The position numbers and the translations under genes were made by a program. A model generated the notes under the pieces. That model was not told the origin of the DNA. It saw only the letters and a list, made by a program, of their open reading frames with translations, and searched no databases. Shown here piece by piece: positions 1 through 11,706 of a stretch of DNA of 64,000 bases (position 1 is the stretch's first letter; each line of letters opens with the position of its first letter). The stretch is from NCBI RefSeq assembly GCF_000247815.1, contig NC_021673.1, positions 112,943,479-113,007,478 of the forward strand, given 5' to 3'. The DNA comes from Ficedula albicollis (Eukaryota > Chordata > Aves > Passeriformes > Muscicapidae).

Positions 1-944
1 TGAGGAGGAATGCCCTTGAATACAGGATTTTTTATTTTTCTGCCCACTGTGCCTGTAAAAGGATAACTCTGTTCTCACAGAATGGCCCATCTGTTCTGCT
101 GGAGGGTGGAAGCAAGTGGCAGCTCAGAACTCCCATGAAAGTTGAGACACAGCCTTTTCACCTGCTCAGCAGAGGTGTTACAACATGGCTGTGAATGGAG
201 TAATTCTGAGTTGCTGCCCTGGAGCAGAAAGGAGAACAAAACAAAAAGGACTAAGAGGATGAGATTATCTGTAAGCCACAGACAGAAGAGGGGTCAAATG
301 GGACCCTGCAGGTCCATGCTGACCTAAATGCCTTCTCCTGCACATGGACAGGCTCGGGAGCCTGACTCTCAGTGATGGGCTGTGGGTGATGTGCTGTGTG
401 TGAGCACAGCCTGGAGCTGGAGATCATCTACAGGGGCCTTGGTGGCCGTGGGCTGGGAGAAAGCAGGGAAAGGGAGACAGACAGGACATGAGGAGCAGGA
501 AAAACAAGATGTCGAAAATTAGAGGAGAAGGAAAGGTGAGGTGGGGAGCTCATGGCTGCAGCTGCACTTTTCAGACCACATGGGCCACTTGGAACCAGGA
601 ATTACTTTCTCTCTCCTTCACCACAAACTCCTGCATTTCTGCAAAGTATAATTTATGGGGAAATTCCATAATTTTTCTAAAGATAGTACAATTTACATAT
701 TACATTTGCATTTCATGACTTATTTGCATACCAATCCCGCTTAGTTGCTCCTCCTGCATTTAAAAATTTCAAATATGTTACATCTATAAGCAAATATTGA
801 ACATGTAGTAACAACTACTAAAATCACCATTTAATCATTGGAACATGTACTTTGTTCATGGCAGGAATGTTCAGTAGTAAAGGCTTGCAGGATGTGCATA
901 AATAATAGTGGCATCAGGAAAAGTTTTGCCACAATGGGTTCTCA
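1..944. other. Intergenic DNA, no gene seen
   Basis: This stretch lies downstream of NOL4. The short open frames here have no recognisable domain, splice-site framing or family resemblance. Base composition is ordinary AT-rich avian noncoding DNA. In mammals the next gene in this direction is ASXL3, but nothing here looks like ASXL3 coding sequence. Confidence 0.6.
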
Positions 945-1188
945 GTAGTAATTCTCAGATTAATAGATTAATAAAATTTTAAATCTTAGCTAAGTGATGG
1001 ATTGTGTCCATATAATAATTTAGCTGTAAGCCATTGGTCAAGCCTGGGTCTAAGTCTCACTCCAGCTGCACTTAAACTCCCTTCTGAAAAGGAGTTTAGA
1101 ATAAAAGGGGGCCTTATTTTTCTTGAATCTCATGACTCAATGGGAGGCTCTCCCTGATAGTTTGGTCTGACCCTGCCCTCCAAAGCAG
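945..1188 (-). repeat. Left arm of a ~240-bp inverted repeat
   Basis: The reverse complement of this segment matches 2430-2671 almost throughout. Shared blocks include the minus-strand reading of CTATTAATCTGAGAATTACT, the run around TTATTATATGGACACAATCC, and the block around CTCCTTTTCAGAAGGGAG. Differences are scattered single substitutions and small indels. The arms are separated by about 1.24 kb. They are probably two copies of one dispersed mobile element inserted in opposite orientations, perhaps retroviral, but the family is not identified. Confidence 0.85.
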
Positions 1189-2429
1189 TATCCACTCTTG
1201 GGATTGCTGCCTACCTCAGAAAAGAGAGCAGGTTGTTGAATGGAAAAAATATGCTTGTCTCAGGTGGGACTGGGCAGCCCCTCCATGAATTGTGCTATTT
1301 CCCACTTGGAACTGGGGTACATGTAGCAAAGGATGCTCTGACGAAAAATGAAGAGAGATACCTTCACTCTTTTCCTTCCTCCACTCTCATCAACCTTCCC
1401 TTCTCCTGTCTTCTCTGGCAGTTACTCTCTCATCTGTTTCACCTCCTCTGCTGTCCCCATCTCAGGTTTCACACACAAACCCTGAGCTTCTTCAGTATAG
1501 TGATAAGAGAGTGGAGTAACAAGGGGTATGAAGAAGAGAAATACAAGCCAGAGAAAAAAAATCTTCAATTGAAGAAGGAATGCCATATTGTTTGTCTTGT
1601 GTAGTGTTCTTGTTCAATGAAATTATCTCTACAGTCCATAATTAATTCCTTTTTCTTGCAATTACATCAATTAGCATACAACACAGATAAATTGAAGAGG
1701 CAGTATTTTGCCTCCAGCAGCCAGCAGTGCAACACGTTAAGCCATCAAATCATCTATGGTGCTGCAGAACATTTCTCCCTTTGAAAAAAAATCGCCCACC
1801 ATTAAAGCACAAGCAAAGAAAAATGAGCCAGAAGTTTATGGCAAAGAGGCAGTGCTTCAAATGTACATTTTATGCTGCTAAAGAGAGCCAGAGTAGTGTG
1901 ACCAAAATCCCATTAAATGGAACACTTTCTATTTAAACCTTCCCATGACATGATTCTGGTATTACTGCACCGGGGAGGCACACAACTGTCAGGCTTAAAG
2001 GCTGCTCTTCCCTCCTTCCTTGAATGGCTCTGCAGACTCAGGCTGCCACTTCCAGCTCAGGATCTCAGGCTAAGTGCCAAACTTCAGCTCAGAGCACAGC
2101 CTCACCTCTGACTGTGGCTGAGCCCTTGGCTTGTGTGCCTCACCCAGCGAGGCATCAGCAACTCAGCGCTCAGGGGAGAGAGCTCCAGACTTCTCAAGGA
2201 AAACTGGTGCTGTTACCCCTTCCCTGGGCCATCAGCTTTGCTGTGTCCCTCATGGGATGAGCTCCATGTGTTATTTGTGGGTGCCTGTTATGGATAGAGT
2301 GATGCACTTCACTCACAAAAAAGAAGTAGCAATTTTTTTTTTATTTAAACCAGCAATTTAATGAATTTGATAGCAAATGCAACAGCAGCTTAACAAGATT
2401 TGTTGGCAAGGTACACTTGGCTATTTACT
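1189..2429. other. Spacer between the inverted-repeat arms
   Basis: About 1.24 kb separates the two arms. It contains a 123-codon open frame at 1233-1604 with no recognisable family and low-complexity composition, which I take as chance. The segment from about 2340 to 2430, just before the right arm, may belong to the same mobile element as that arm but has no counterpart next to the left arm. Nothing else is supported. Confidence 0.5.
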
Positions 2430-2671
2430 GCATGGAGGGCAGGGCCAGACAAAACTATCAGGGAGAGCCTCCTGTTGAGTCATGAGGTTCAAAAAAAATA
2501 AGACCCCCTTTTATTCTAAACTCCTTTTCAGAAGGGAGTTTAAGTGTAGCTGGAGCGAGACTTAGACCCAGACCTGACCAATGGCTTATAGCTAAATTAT
2601 TATATGGACACAATCCATCACTTAGCTAAGATTTAAAATTTTATTAATCTATTAATCTGAGAATTACTATC
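2430..2671 (+). repeat. Right arm of a ~240-bp inverted repeat
   Basis: This is the reverse-complement partner of 945-1188. Similarity stops abruptly at about 2671 (GAATTACTAT, then unrelated sequence), matching the left arm's outer edge at about 945. Sequence beyond the arm, to roughly 2900, may be further element sequence because its GC content and composition differ from the surroundings. If the element is a retroviral LTR or internal fragment, neither arm is a complete copy. Confidence 0.85.
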
Positions 2672-5600
2672 TCTTGGTCCTGAGGAGTAACCTTGAGAAG
2701 AGTCCCTGCTGAAGGGGAGATCCTGGAGTGCAGCCCCTGGCTGTGCAGGAGAGCTCAGGAGGTCCCTGGCTGCCCACAGTTTATGGAGCAGGGTAATGAC
2801 TCACAGTCCTACCTCATATCAACTGCAGAAGTTAGCTCCTGCCAAACCTGGCTTGGGTCAAACCTTGACCAGGTCTATGGTGAGGGAGTGGGGGTGTTTT
2901 TCTCAGGTTAGCCCTTGGCTGTTGTGTTGATTTCCACCTGCCCTGAATCCATCAGGAGTCAGATGCAGCCATCAGGACCAGATTCATCCATCGACACCAC
3001 TGCTGCTAGTTATCCCTTGAGTAAAGGCCAGCTTTTGGGAGATGGGGGAGCACATCCTCACAGTGCCTTGCCTGTTTTTTTCCACTGGTGGATGGGCCTC
3101 TGCTCAGCACTGAATGGAGAGCAATGACTCAAAGTTTTGGTTGCTGTTTTTGGCCCACCCTTCAGGCATTCAAGGCATGATGTGGCTTCTGACCCACACA
3201 GAGAAGAGTTTCTCATCATGAAGGGCAGCAAAATGTGCTGTGAGTGTCTGGCATTATCTGAAATGTCACACTTTGCTTTCTATCAAGGGGCTGGTCCCAA
3301 CATCTTAGATACACTTAATGCTGGCTTACATTAAGCACTTGTTAAAAGCTTGCAGTAATCCCAAGTGCACTGTACACAGCACGGACTATGGGAGCTGGTT
3401 CAGAGGAAAAATATGCTTAAATGATCCCATCCCAAGCTCTCCCAATGCCAGTGATGCTACCCAATACTATAAGGGAAAAAAAAAAGAAACAAATGATAAA
3501 CCAAAGCCTCAGAAACTTACTTTGTCCACTGACAGGCTAAAATATGCCCCCTTTTTTATCATTCTCTATTGGAAGGTCAGCCTTTTTTGCTCCCAGTTCA
3601 AGAGCTTCAGTGTAATAATAATTTCTATGATGCAGACAACTATAGCGGTATTTTCATATTTACCTAGTTTGTAAAGCATACAGAAAACTCATCAGATTCA
3701 GGATTCCTCATAGAAACAAGTAGCAGTAGCCAGGAGATCAACCACACTGTTGTTTTGGTTAGGATGTTAGGTTTGGTTTTTCATGTCTTGTACCTAGATA
3801 TTGAACTTTTTATCATACCTTGATCAGTTGCCTTAGCCTTGCTCTTTTTTTTCCTTCATCCCAGTATATCAGCAATACTGAAACAGGGAATTGCTTCCCA
3901 GTAAATCTTCAGTGTCTGTCCATCTAAAATGATTTTACACCTTTCTTGCGGTTCATGGTGGGCATGGTGTCAGAGAGGACACAAAGATCTGAATATCAGG
4001 TAAGTTCTGCCTCCAAGGTATTCCCCATATCAGTCCTTAGCAACACTGGGCAATGCAGAAGTCTAAATTAATTTTCATCTCTTCTTTGGGTCATCAGGAC
4101 TCTACCATCCTTCCTAATGCTCACTATGTGAGAATTAAACTCTGCTACGTCTCCCCACAATCCCAAACAAGCTAAGAGAGATAATATATTCAAAGGCAGA
4201 TTAAAGTATGGTGCCTGTCAAGTAACTGAGCCCATACTTTGTTGCAAATATTTTTAAATAATTTTCCTGGCCAATATTGCTATTTATCAAAGCTCTCTTT
4301 TGTTTCAGTAAGGACTTGCTGCCTCACAGCCTGTCTGCTTGGTCCTGCAGTGCAGCCATTTAGCTGAATGCATGACACCACAGTAATTACTGTGCCAAAC
4401 CCAACCAGCTGCTGTTTAAAAAAGAAACCCCCTGAAAATCAAAGAAACAAAACCACTGGATTGTGCCTAAGAATGCAGAATTAGACAGTGGAGGATGGGG
4501 AAGCAGCATTAATGGACAGAATTGCAGCATTAATGTTCAGCAAAGTAGCAGGAGCTCCTTTGGAAATGAATGGCAGAGTGAGTAGCATGTTGAAGAAATG
4601 TCTCCTCCAAGTTTATTCCATTGTAAGACCCCTTCTCAGCGCAGGGTGTTGCCACGGTGCAAGGCACACAGAGAGCCCAACACTCACTTGGAGTGAACAA
4701 AGGCCTGTCTCCTGCTGTTCTTAATGCTGCAACTTTTATTAGCAGCAAGTGGCAGTGGTTTAGCCTCCCTTCCTTTCTCTAGATGATTACATTCCTAAGC
4801 CGATTGACTGCAGGGACTAAAGGCAGTGTTGATCCACACTCTTCCCTCTTACACACAATGGCACACGAAGAAACACCACATTCCATGTGTTCAGGATAGG
4901 CTTAAGGTTTTCATTGCCTGAGCAGAGGGGAAAAATTGGTTGCTGTATCAGGAGCCAGGGATCCCTAAGGGAAGAGTTTCCACACACACCTAGAAAAGGC
5001 AGTGGGGATGCTCTGAGTTTGGGAGCACTGAGGCTCCTCCTATGTTCCCTTCCCTCTTGCCCCAGACATGGGTGAGAGGGTGGGAAAAGGGACCTCAGTA
5101 ATAGGTCCCCTTTTATTTGGTATTTATTTGGATTTGGTTGGATTTGGGCTACTAACTCATCAACCTGGGAAAACCCTGACAGAAAAAGGGAGAATTAATG
5201 AATCAAGTATAAATGCAGCCTGCAGTCTTTTCACAGATTTAGATGTAGATGTGTAAATGGCATTAGTTTCCTCCTTTTTTCCCCCAGCCCATATTTGTTT
5301 ATGCCTATATTTGTTTCCATGCCTAAGTCCAGGTGGGTGCTTTGCTCCATGTTCAGAAGACTTTCAAAAGTGGCAGCTGTCTTTTCTGCTAAGGCTGAGG
5401 GGTGCAGTGCCAGAGCATGGGGATGTGGATGGTGTTGAATGCAGTTCACTGAGCTGGCAAGCCATGTTTTGAGGCTGTAAATAGCACTACTGTAGGGGAT
5501 GGCATTGGGGAAGGATTCCTTATAACCACAAAATAGCTGCTAAGCTGGCTCTTCAAGAGGTACTGCCTTTTAACTAACTTGTCTGTGTGAACTGGCACAA

Positions 5601-8600
5601 AATTTTACCCAGGAGAAAAGATGACAGTGGAAGTGGAGTTTCAGCTATAATTAGCCAATTAAGCTTTTTTTTTTTAAAGGAAAAACATGTCTAATATATC
5701 ATCTTATCTGCTGTAAATTAATGGAAAAAACCCCAATCTCTTTCTGCAAAGATTTAGGTGACAAATTTCCTGCTTCAGCCTCTGCTGGTTGCGATGCACA
5801 GTAAATACATCAGTTACAGGTCTCAGGAGAGGTGGATCTAACAAGGCTCCTGCTGCTGTCTTATCTCAGGTGAGAGGTAATTTACTGCTTAAAGGAACAT
5901 CCAAGAGCAAGGCCTCATTTGCAAAAAGAAAATACAAGTGAAGGAAATTGTAGGTATGTTTTGTTTTGTTTTTTTCTTGTGCAGAAACTAGTGAGTCCAT
6001 GCAGCTCTAGTGAAAATGAATCTAACAAAAAAATTCAGATCTGCACTTTCTTCCCTGACAAAGCTGGGGGGTATTTGCTTAGGAGCCTTTCTAGCTAATG
6101 CAAAAGCACACCAAAAAGTTCTTCCAGGTGAAATCCAACTGAATGCATCCAAGATACAGCTGCAGCTTTTAAAGGGATAGTTGTGTGAAAAAAAGTAATA
6201 CTTTGATATGTCAAAATGAAGTTTTCAAAAATGGTTAAAGCAAAAGGTTGTTTTTCCACTGGGAATCTGTGCCATCTGTTTTACTGCTTTGGAAACTGCA
6301 ATAGGGAAAAAAGGTACTTTTGTGTGCTAAGAACAAATAAGAAATGCTGCTATTCTTACTACCTTTTGCTCCTTTCTCTCTCCATACATACATTTTACTG
6401 ATGTAAAAGCTTCTTGATTCTGTTTTGAGCAGTGTGAAAATGGATTTATGCACAGTGGAAGAACTTAACAGGGATGACAATTTGATAAGTGACATTGTTG
6501 TAGTAATTTTTTTAGAAGAGATAACCTAGACTGGATCTCAAAAGCTTGAGTAGAGTTAGATAATAGCTCGCTGGTAAACCATATCCTGGGACATGAAAGC
6601 ACTGCTGGTGTGCTGTCAAGCAGGGAGAGTCTGTTCAATAATGAAACAGGACACACTAGGGAAGCAGGTGACTTTCCAGGTGGTAATAGAGGTACAAACA
6701 TGGGTCTGAGTTGGAAATGTCACAGTGCAATGGAGTTAGCATAGAGGGGTGGAAAGATCCTGCTTTTTGTGAAAAACTCCAGGAAGTTGCTTGGTATAGG
6801 GACACCTTGGAAAATTCTGCACCCTTTGATGGAGTGATATGGTAAAATATGTTATTTTAATTTCAACCCACAAGTACCTGGTTATAGTTCCTATAAACCT
6901 ATAATGAGACAGATAAAATAGGGTGAGAAGGTGTGTAAGTCACAAAACTCCCAGACGGTGATAATCATATAAAAGGGTTAAAAGCCTAGTTCTACTGCTT
7001 CTCTTCACATCACCTTCAACCCACCCCTGGGGTCTTCAGAAAACTCCACCAACCCTTACACTACCTCAAATGAAAGAAACTCAGGCTAACTTCAGCAGCC
7101 CTTGTAGGATATGACTGTGGAAGCTGCTTGTCAGTGACGAGCTCTCCAAAGCCTTGGGCTAAATCAGCAGCTCCACCTTTCAGGTAGGGTGGTGTCATTC
7201 ACACAATCCCTTCAGCCAAAGCTACAGTGGAGTGGCTTCTCTGGACTCCAGGGCACAGGAGCCAAGGACAGCCACGCTGAGCAGGCTGCAGCTGCCCCTT
7301 ACAGGCACTGCTGTGCCTCCTTTTGCAAGCTGCAGTGATCGTGCTGCCCCTGTGAATGGACACACACCAGTAACCACTTCAATGGGAAACAAAAATGCCA
7401 TTCGTGGCAGATGCATCTATTCCATCATTCAGAAGGGGCTGCATCTATTTATTCTGGTTATCTCTACCAGTAGGTGTCATGATACAGCAACCTGTGAAAA
7501 TTCTTGGTGGAGCAGCAGATAAAGTGTTTAAATAAAAACTAATAATTACAGAATTTTATTTAAATCAGTGGTTTAATCAATGGTTAAAAGGATGGTTAAT
7601 TTTGCTAGATGCTGCCACACATCACTCTCCTTGTTTTGGATGTGCTGCAAATGAAAACCTCTGTCATTGTCCCCAAAATTTCTTTTTGATGACTGTGGAA
7701 TACACCAGTTTCTCTCATTCCAAGAACGGTACCTGCCCTTCAGTGGGACACACTAATAATGGGGTGGGTAAGTGACTGACAAGTGACATTCTCTAAAGAA
7801 ATTAATGATAACCTCTCCTTTGAAGAAAGAGATTCAAAATGAACACCACACACATTTGCTATGTCTAAGAGCAGTCCATTTAGATATTTTTGTCACACAC
7901 ATCAAAGTACAACTCTCAGCCATGTCCATTTATGTGATGGCTTTGGTTTCATCCTTCTGGGGAAAAAAAAAAAAAAAAGAAAAAAGCTGTCTAATCTGGG
8001 AAATCAATTATAAGGAACTGTGGTTTCCCAGATAGTCAATCAGGTGCCTGCACTAACGAGGATCACATCCATTCAGAACTGCTGCAAATTACAGCATGAC
8101 AGGAGTTCTCTCTCACCTTACCAACAGCAAGCCTGGTGCTAATGCCAGACAGGGTGTTTGGTTTTCAAGCTTTTGCCTGCACAGGCATGCTGCATTTTAA
8201 GAGTAAAGTGGCAGTGTTTTAAAGTTTGATCTGACTGTTGGCCTGATGACTTCTCTGAGCACTTCTCCTGCTCCCAGTGAAGGCATCTGTTACAAATTTT
8301 GAGGGATTGTTTTATTTTTTAGTTTATTTATCTCAGCTCATTAAAGGTTGCAAAAAACACCCCAAAACCACCCCATCACATCACGTGAAAGGGCCTAATG
8401 CAATTCAGTGAGAGAAAAAAACTGAAGTTCAAAGTCTTATTAAAAATGTCTAAACTTTCCTTTGTCTACCTTTGCTTCATGTTCTCAGCAAAGTTCTTAC
8501 TCTAACCCTTAGGGATCATGTAAATCTGTTTTGGGTGTTTTTAATGATTTTTGCAATCCATATTTTGAAGCTACTCTTCTGTTTTTAAGACATTCATGTT

Positions 8601-9649
8601 TACAACTGGATTTCTAGATTCTTAAATGGTTAATATGAAAAAATAAATGCAGGCTCATTAAACGGATTCCTCAGCACAGATGGAAGCAAAAAATACTTAA
8701 GAATATGCACTTTATTTTAGTGAAAACTCCAACCCTGCAAATTCAGTAGAGAGGGAGTGTAAGAACAAACACAGTGTGGAGGTTAGGAAGGTACCATGAT
8801 ACAGGGTTAACCACAAGGAGCCTGTGAGTGACTTTTAGTCAGGAAAGACTTGATGGAACTTTTTAGTCAGACTCACCAACACCCACAGAAAAACCCTTTT
8901 GACCCCTGACCTGGAGGGGCTGATCACCCAAGTCTTACTTGAGCGTTGGCTGATAAGCACTGCCATCTGCAGAACAGAACCAAAACTTCTTAATTGGTAA
9001 TAGAACCTCTTTGACAAGTGTGGGCTTTACACAGCACACCTCCAGCATGTCATACTGTCACTCTTGAAGGAAATGAGACAAGATCACTACATTATTTTGG
9101 TTTCTCAAAACTCTTTGGGAAGAAGTCTGGTCTCTGTTGAATTCAACAACAGTGAAATATTCATGAAGCAAAGCTACCACAGTGAGGCTGCTTGTCACAA
9201 CTAGCCCACTTCAGAGTGGTTTACCATTTCTTAGCATTCAAGCTGAATCTACTACTTGGCAACTAAATTTTACAAGTGAACATACCAAATTAGCTAGCAG
9301 GTTTCAGTGGATGAACAGACAGAGTCTGTTGCACCCAAAGCAAATGCTTACACTTTTTTTGAATTGGAGGAGCCTCAATCAGTAATGAATGAGCTTTTTA
9401 CCTTCATCCCAGAGCTGTCAGCCTTCCAGAAAGCAGCTTATGGTCAGAGTACTTGGTGCAAGCCTCCCAGCTCAGCTGGGATTGCTGGAAGAGCTATTAT
9501 AATTAAAGATGTGCTATCAACTGTCCTGCTTTTGGGCTGGGATAGCATTAGTTTTCTTCCCAGTAGCTGGTGCAGTGCTGTGGTTGGATTTAGAATGAGA
9601 ACAATGTTGGTAACACACTGCTCTGTAGTGTCCAGGGATCCTTCAGCCT
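2672..9649. other. Intergenic DNA, no gene seen
   Basis: About 7 kb without a supportable gene. Open frames are short and lack recognisable domains. A slightly GC-richer patch at 7230-7420 is open on both strands but matches no family I know. A run of 16 A lies near 7963-7978. No tRNA-like or rRNA-like sequence was seen. Confidence 0.55.
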
Positions 9650-9830
9650 CTCATCCCACCCCACCAGGGAGCAGGTGGGGGGCACAAGAAGCAGGACAGC
9701 TGATCCCAGCTGGCCAGAGGGGTAACACACCATGTGGCTCCATGTATAATCTGAGGGAGGGAAAGAGGGACAGCTGGCCAGGACCACTGCTCAGGAACTG
9801 ACTGGGTTGTAGGCACTTGCACCCTCTTTG
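9650..9830 (+). mobile_element. Probable degraded endogenous retrovirus LTR fragment
   Basis: The stretch containing ACAGCTGATCCCAGCTGGCC, then CCATGTGGCTCCATGTATAA, then a GGGAGGGAAAG purine block and GCTCAGGAACTGACTGGG follows the order of motifs around the TATA region of a common avian ERV LTR, as I remember it. No LTR edges, target duplications or internal genes were found, so this is at most an eroded piece. The family name is not claimed. Confidence 0.35.
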
Positions 9831-10789
9831 TGACATTTGTCAAATTCTGGAGCTATGACTGGGGTGAATGCTGCTCATTTTTATAAAAATTTTCAAAGGT
9901 CTTAGCCTGAGATCTCCTCTCTGTTCAATGGGTTTCATCCCTTTTCCCATTCAGGAGTGGCCCCCATAACTTTTATTCACAGTCTGGGACAAGATCTGCA
10001 TAATTGGCTGGTAGCTGTTTCTGATAGTTCATGAATATAAATTTTATTGGCTGGTAGCTGTTTCTGATAGTTCATGAAAATAAATTTAGTGAACAAAAAG
10101 TGCCCTCTCCAAACGTGTCAAGTTGTGTCTTGACTCAAGTAACTTCAGACAAACAGGTCTGGGTCTGCAGAGTCCTTTCAGGGCCTGGTGCTCATCCAGG
10201 CACCCAATGCCTACTGATTCCTGTCATCATATCTTGCCATTCACACTGTATTACCATAACAATGACACCCTCTTATTGGTGGGGAGCAAGAGAAGTCTAA
10301 TGAAAAGTCAGGATCCTTGTTAGTATTCTCATTTTCCCCTACAGGAGAAAATAAAAAAGTGTCCTCTTATAGTGACAAAGATGGGCAGATGGCCCTTTTT
10401 AAGCAAAGAAGATCAATTTTCACTGCTTTACATCCTAAAAATGTACTATCTTAGCATGATGTACAGAGAGACAGCTAGTAACCACATTTCTCTCTCAGTT
10501 TCTTGGCAGTGGAGTTCTCTTTCAAATTCTAAAATATCAGCCTGAAGTCCCAGTGACTGAGACAAGCTGCCACAGAAAGAGTTTCTGAATTACCACTGAA
10601 ACATCCCCAAGCTGCCCACAATACCTAAGCTATATCATACCACAGAGATTTTCCAAAAACTTCTCAGCCCCAAAATATAGGGAATGCAGTGCCCAGCCAA
10701 AAGGCCACTGGGAATGAGAACTTTTCTGGAGCATCATACAGAGCTTATAACAGCCCTCTCCTAGGCTAGCAATGAGCCAAGACATTGGA
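9831..10789. other. Intergenic DNA with one short tandem duplication
   Basis: No gene is seen. The only structure is the duplicated 43-bp unit at 10003-10088, listed separately. Confidence 0.5.
10003..10088. repeat. Two-copy 43-bp tandem duplication
   Basis: The unit begins ATTGGCTGGTAGCTG and recurs head to tail at 10003 and 10046. It ends GATAGTTCATGAA(T/A)ATAAATTT. The copies differ at only one or two positions, so the duplication is recent. Confidence 0.95.
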
Positions 10790-11538
10790 TCCTCTGGGAT
10801 GCCATCCAGAAGGAAATTAGCAGGCTTGTGGAGTGGACCAGTGTGAACCTCATCATGCTTAACAAGGTCAAGTGCAATGTCTGCACCTGGGTGAGGACAA
10901 CCCTCAACACCAATACAGACTGGGGAATGGATGGATTGGGACTGGAAAAGGACTTGAGAATACTGGTGGATGAAAAACTGGTCACAAGCCAGCAATGTGT
11001 GCTTGCAGGTCAGAAAGACAGCCACATCCTTGCCTGCCTAATGAAAATTGTGGCCTCCTCTGGAGCTCCCCACACAAAGAACACATGGATCTGCTGGAGG
11101 GCAACAATGGTCAGAGGGCTGGAAATGCCTGGAGAGCTGGAGCTGCTCAGCCTGGAGAAAAGAAGGCTCTGGAGCAGCCAGAGCAGCCTTTTGATACATA
11201 AGAAGGAAAGAAAGTGATTTTTCACCAAGGTCTGCCACGGTAGGACAAGGGGCAAGGAGGGAAAGGATTTTAAACTGAAAGAGGGTAAATTTATGTGGAA
11301 TGTAAGGAAGACATTTTTTACATTGAAGGTAGTGAGGCACAGGAACAGGTTACCCTTACATTGAAGGTAGTGAGGCACAGGAGCAGGTTACCCTGAGAAG
11401 CTGTGGATGCTCCATCTCTGGAAATGTTCAAGGCCAAGTTCAACAGGGCTTTGAAAGCTGTCCCTGCCCATGGAGAGAGGCTGGACTAGATGAGCTTTGA
11501 AGGTCCCCCCTCAACCCAAACCATGAATACGTGACTCT
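10790..11538 (+). mobile_element. CR1 LINE fragment, 3' end (plus orientation)
   Basis: This is the 3' part of a chicken-repeat-1 non-LTR retrotransposon. The plus-strand translation from about 10850 to 11170 follows the C-terminal end of CR1 reverse transcriptase, with the recognisable blocks KVKCN, EKDLRILVDEKL, SQQCVLAGQK and LSLEKRRLW in the right order. An internal stretch is missing between about 11050 and 11100. From 11260 to 11538 it follows the CR1 3' tail (TTTTAAACTGAAAGAGGGTA, then GTTCAAGGCCAAGTTCAACAG, then CAACCCAAACCATGA). It is 5' truncated, shifted in frame and dead. A 38-bp internal duplication lies at 11318-11393. Confidence 0.9.
11318..11393. repeat. Two-copy 38-bp tandem duplication inside CR1
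   Basis: The unit starting TTACATTGAAGGTAGTGAGG occurs at 11318 and again at 11356. There is one substitution between copies (AGGAACAGG against AGGAGCAGG). CR1 consensus has this segment once, so the duplication arose after insertion. Confidence 0.95.
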
Positions 11539-11574
11539 ACCAGAATGTAAATGATTTTGTGTTTGAACCATTAA

Positions 11575-11706
11575 ATTTTCGTAAGTAACCACATGGTAAT
11601 TTTTAATTGACCATGATTTCAAGGCCTTTATCATCATTACATTTTCGTAAGTAACCACATGGTAATTTTTAACTGACCATGATTTCAAGGCCTTTATCAT
11701 CATTAC
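11575..11706. repeat. Two-copy 66-bp tandem duplication
   Basis: The unit ATTTTCGTAAGTAACCACAT and onwards occurs at 11575-11640 and again, immediately adjacent, at 11641-11706. The only visible difference is AATTGACC against AACTGACC. It sits just beyond the 3' end of the CR1 copy. Confidence 0.97.

Noticed and set aside
1233..1604. 123-codon plus-strand open frame
   Set aside because: Low-complexity composition, no family resemblance, and its position between two mobile-element arms make it a likely chance frame.
5068..5256. Plus-strand frame containing a stretch faintly like the LINE reverse transcriptase motif (GPLLFGIYLDL)
   Set aside because: The resemblance is about a dozen residues, with no other reverse transcriptase motifs before or after and no CR1 nucleotide similarity around it.
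10630..11025. 131-codon minus-strand open frame
   Set aside because: Much of it overlaps the CR1 copy in antisense, and it has no recognisable protein family.
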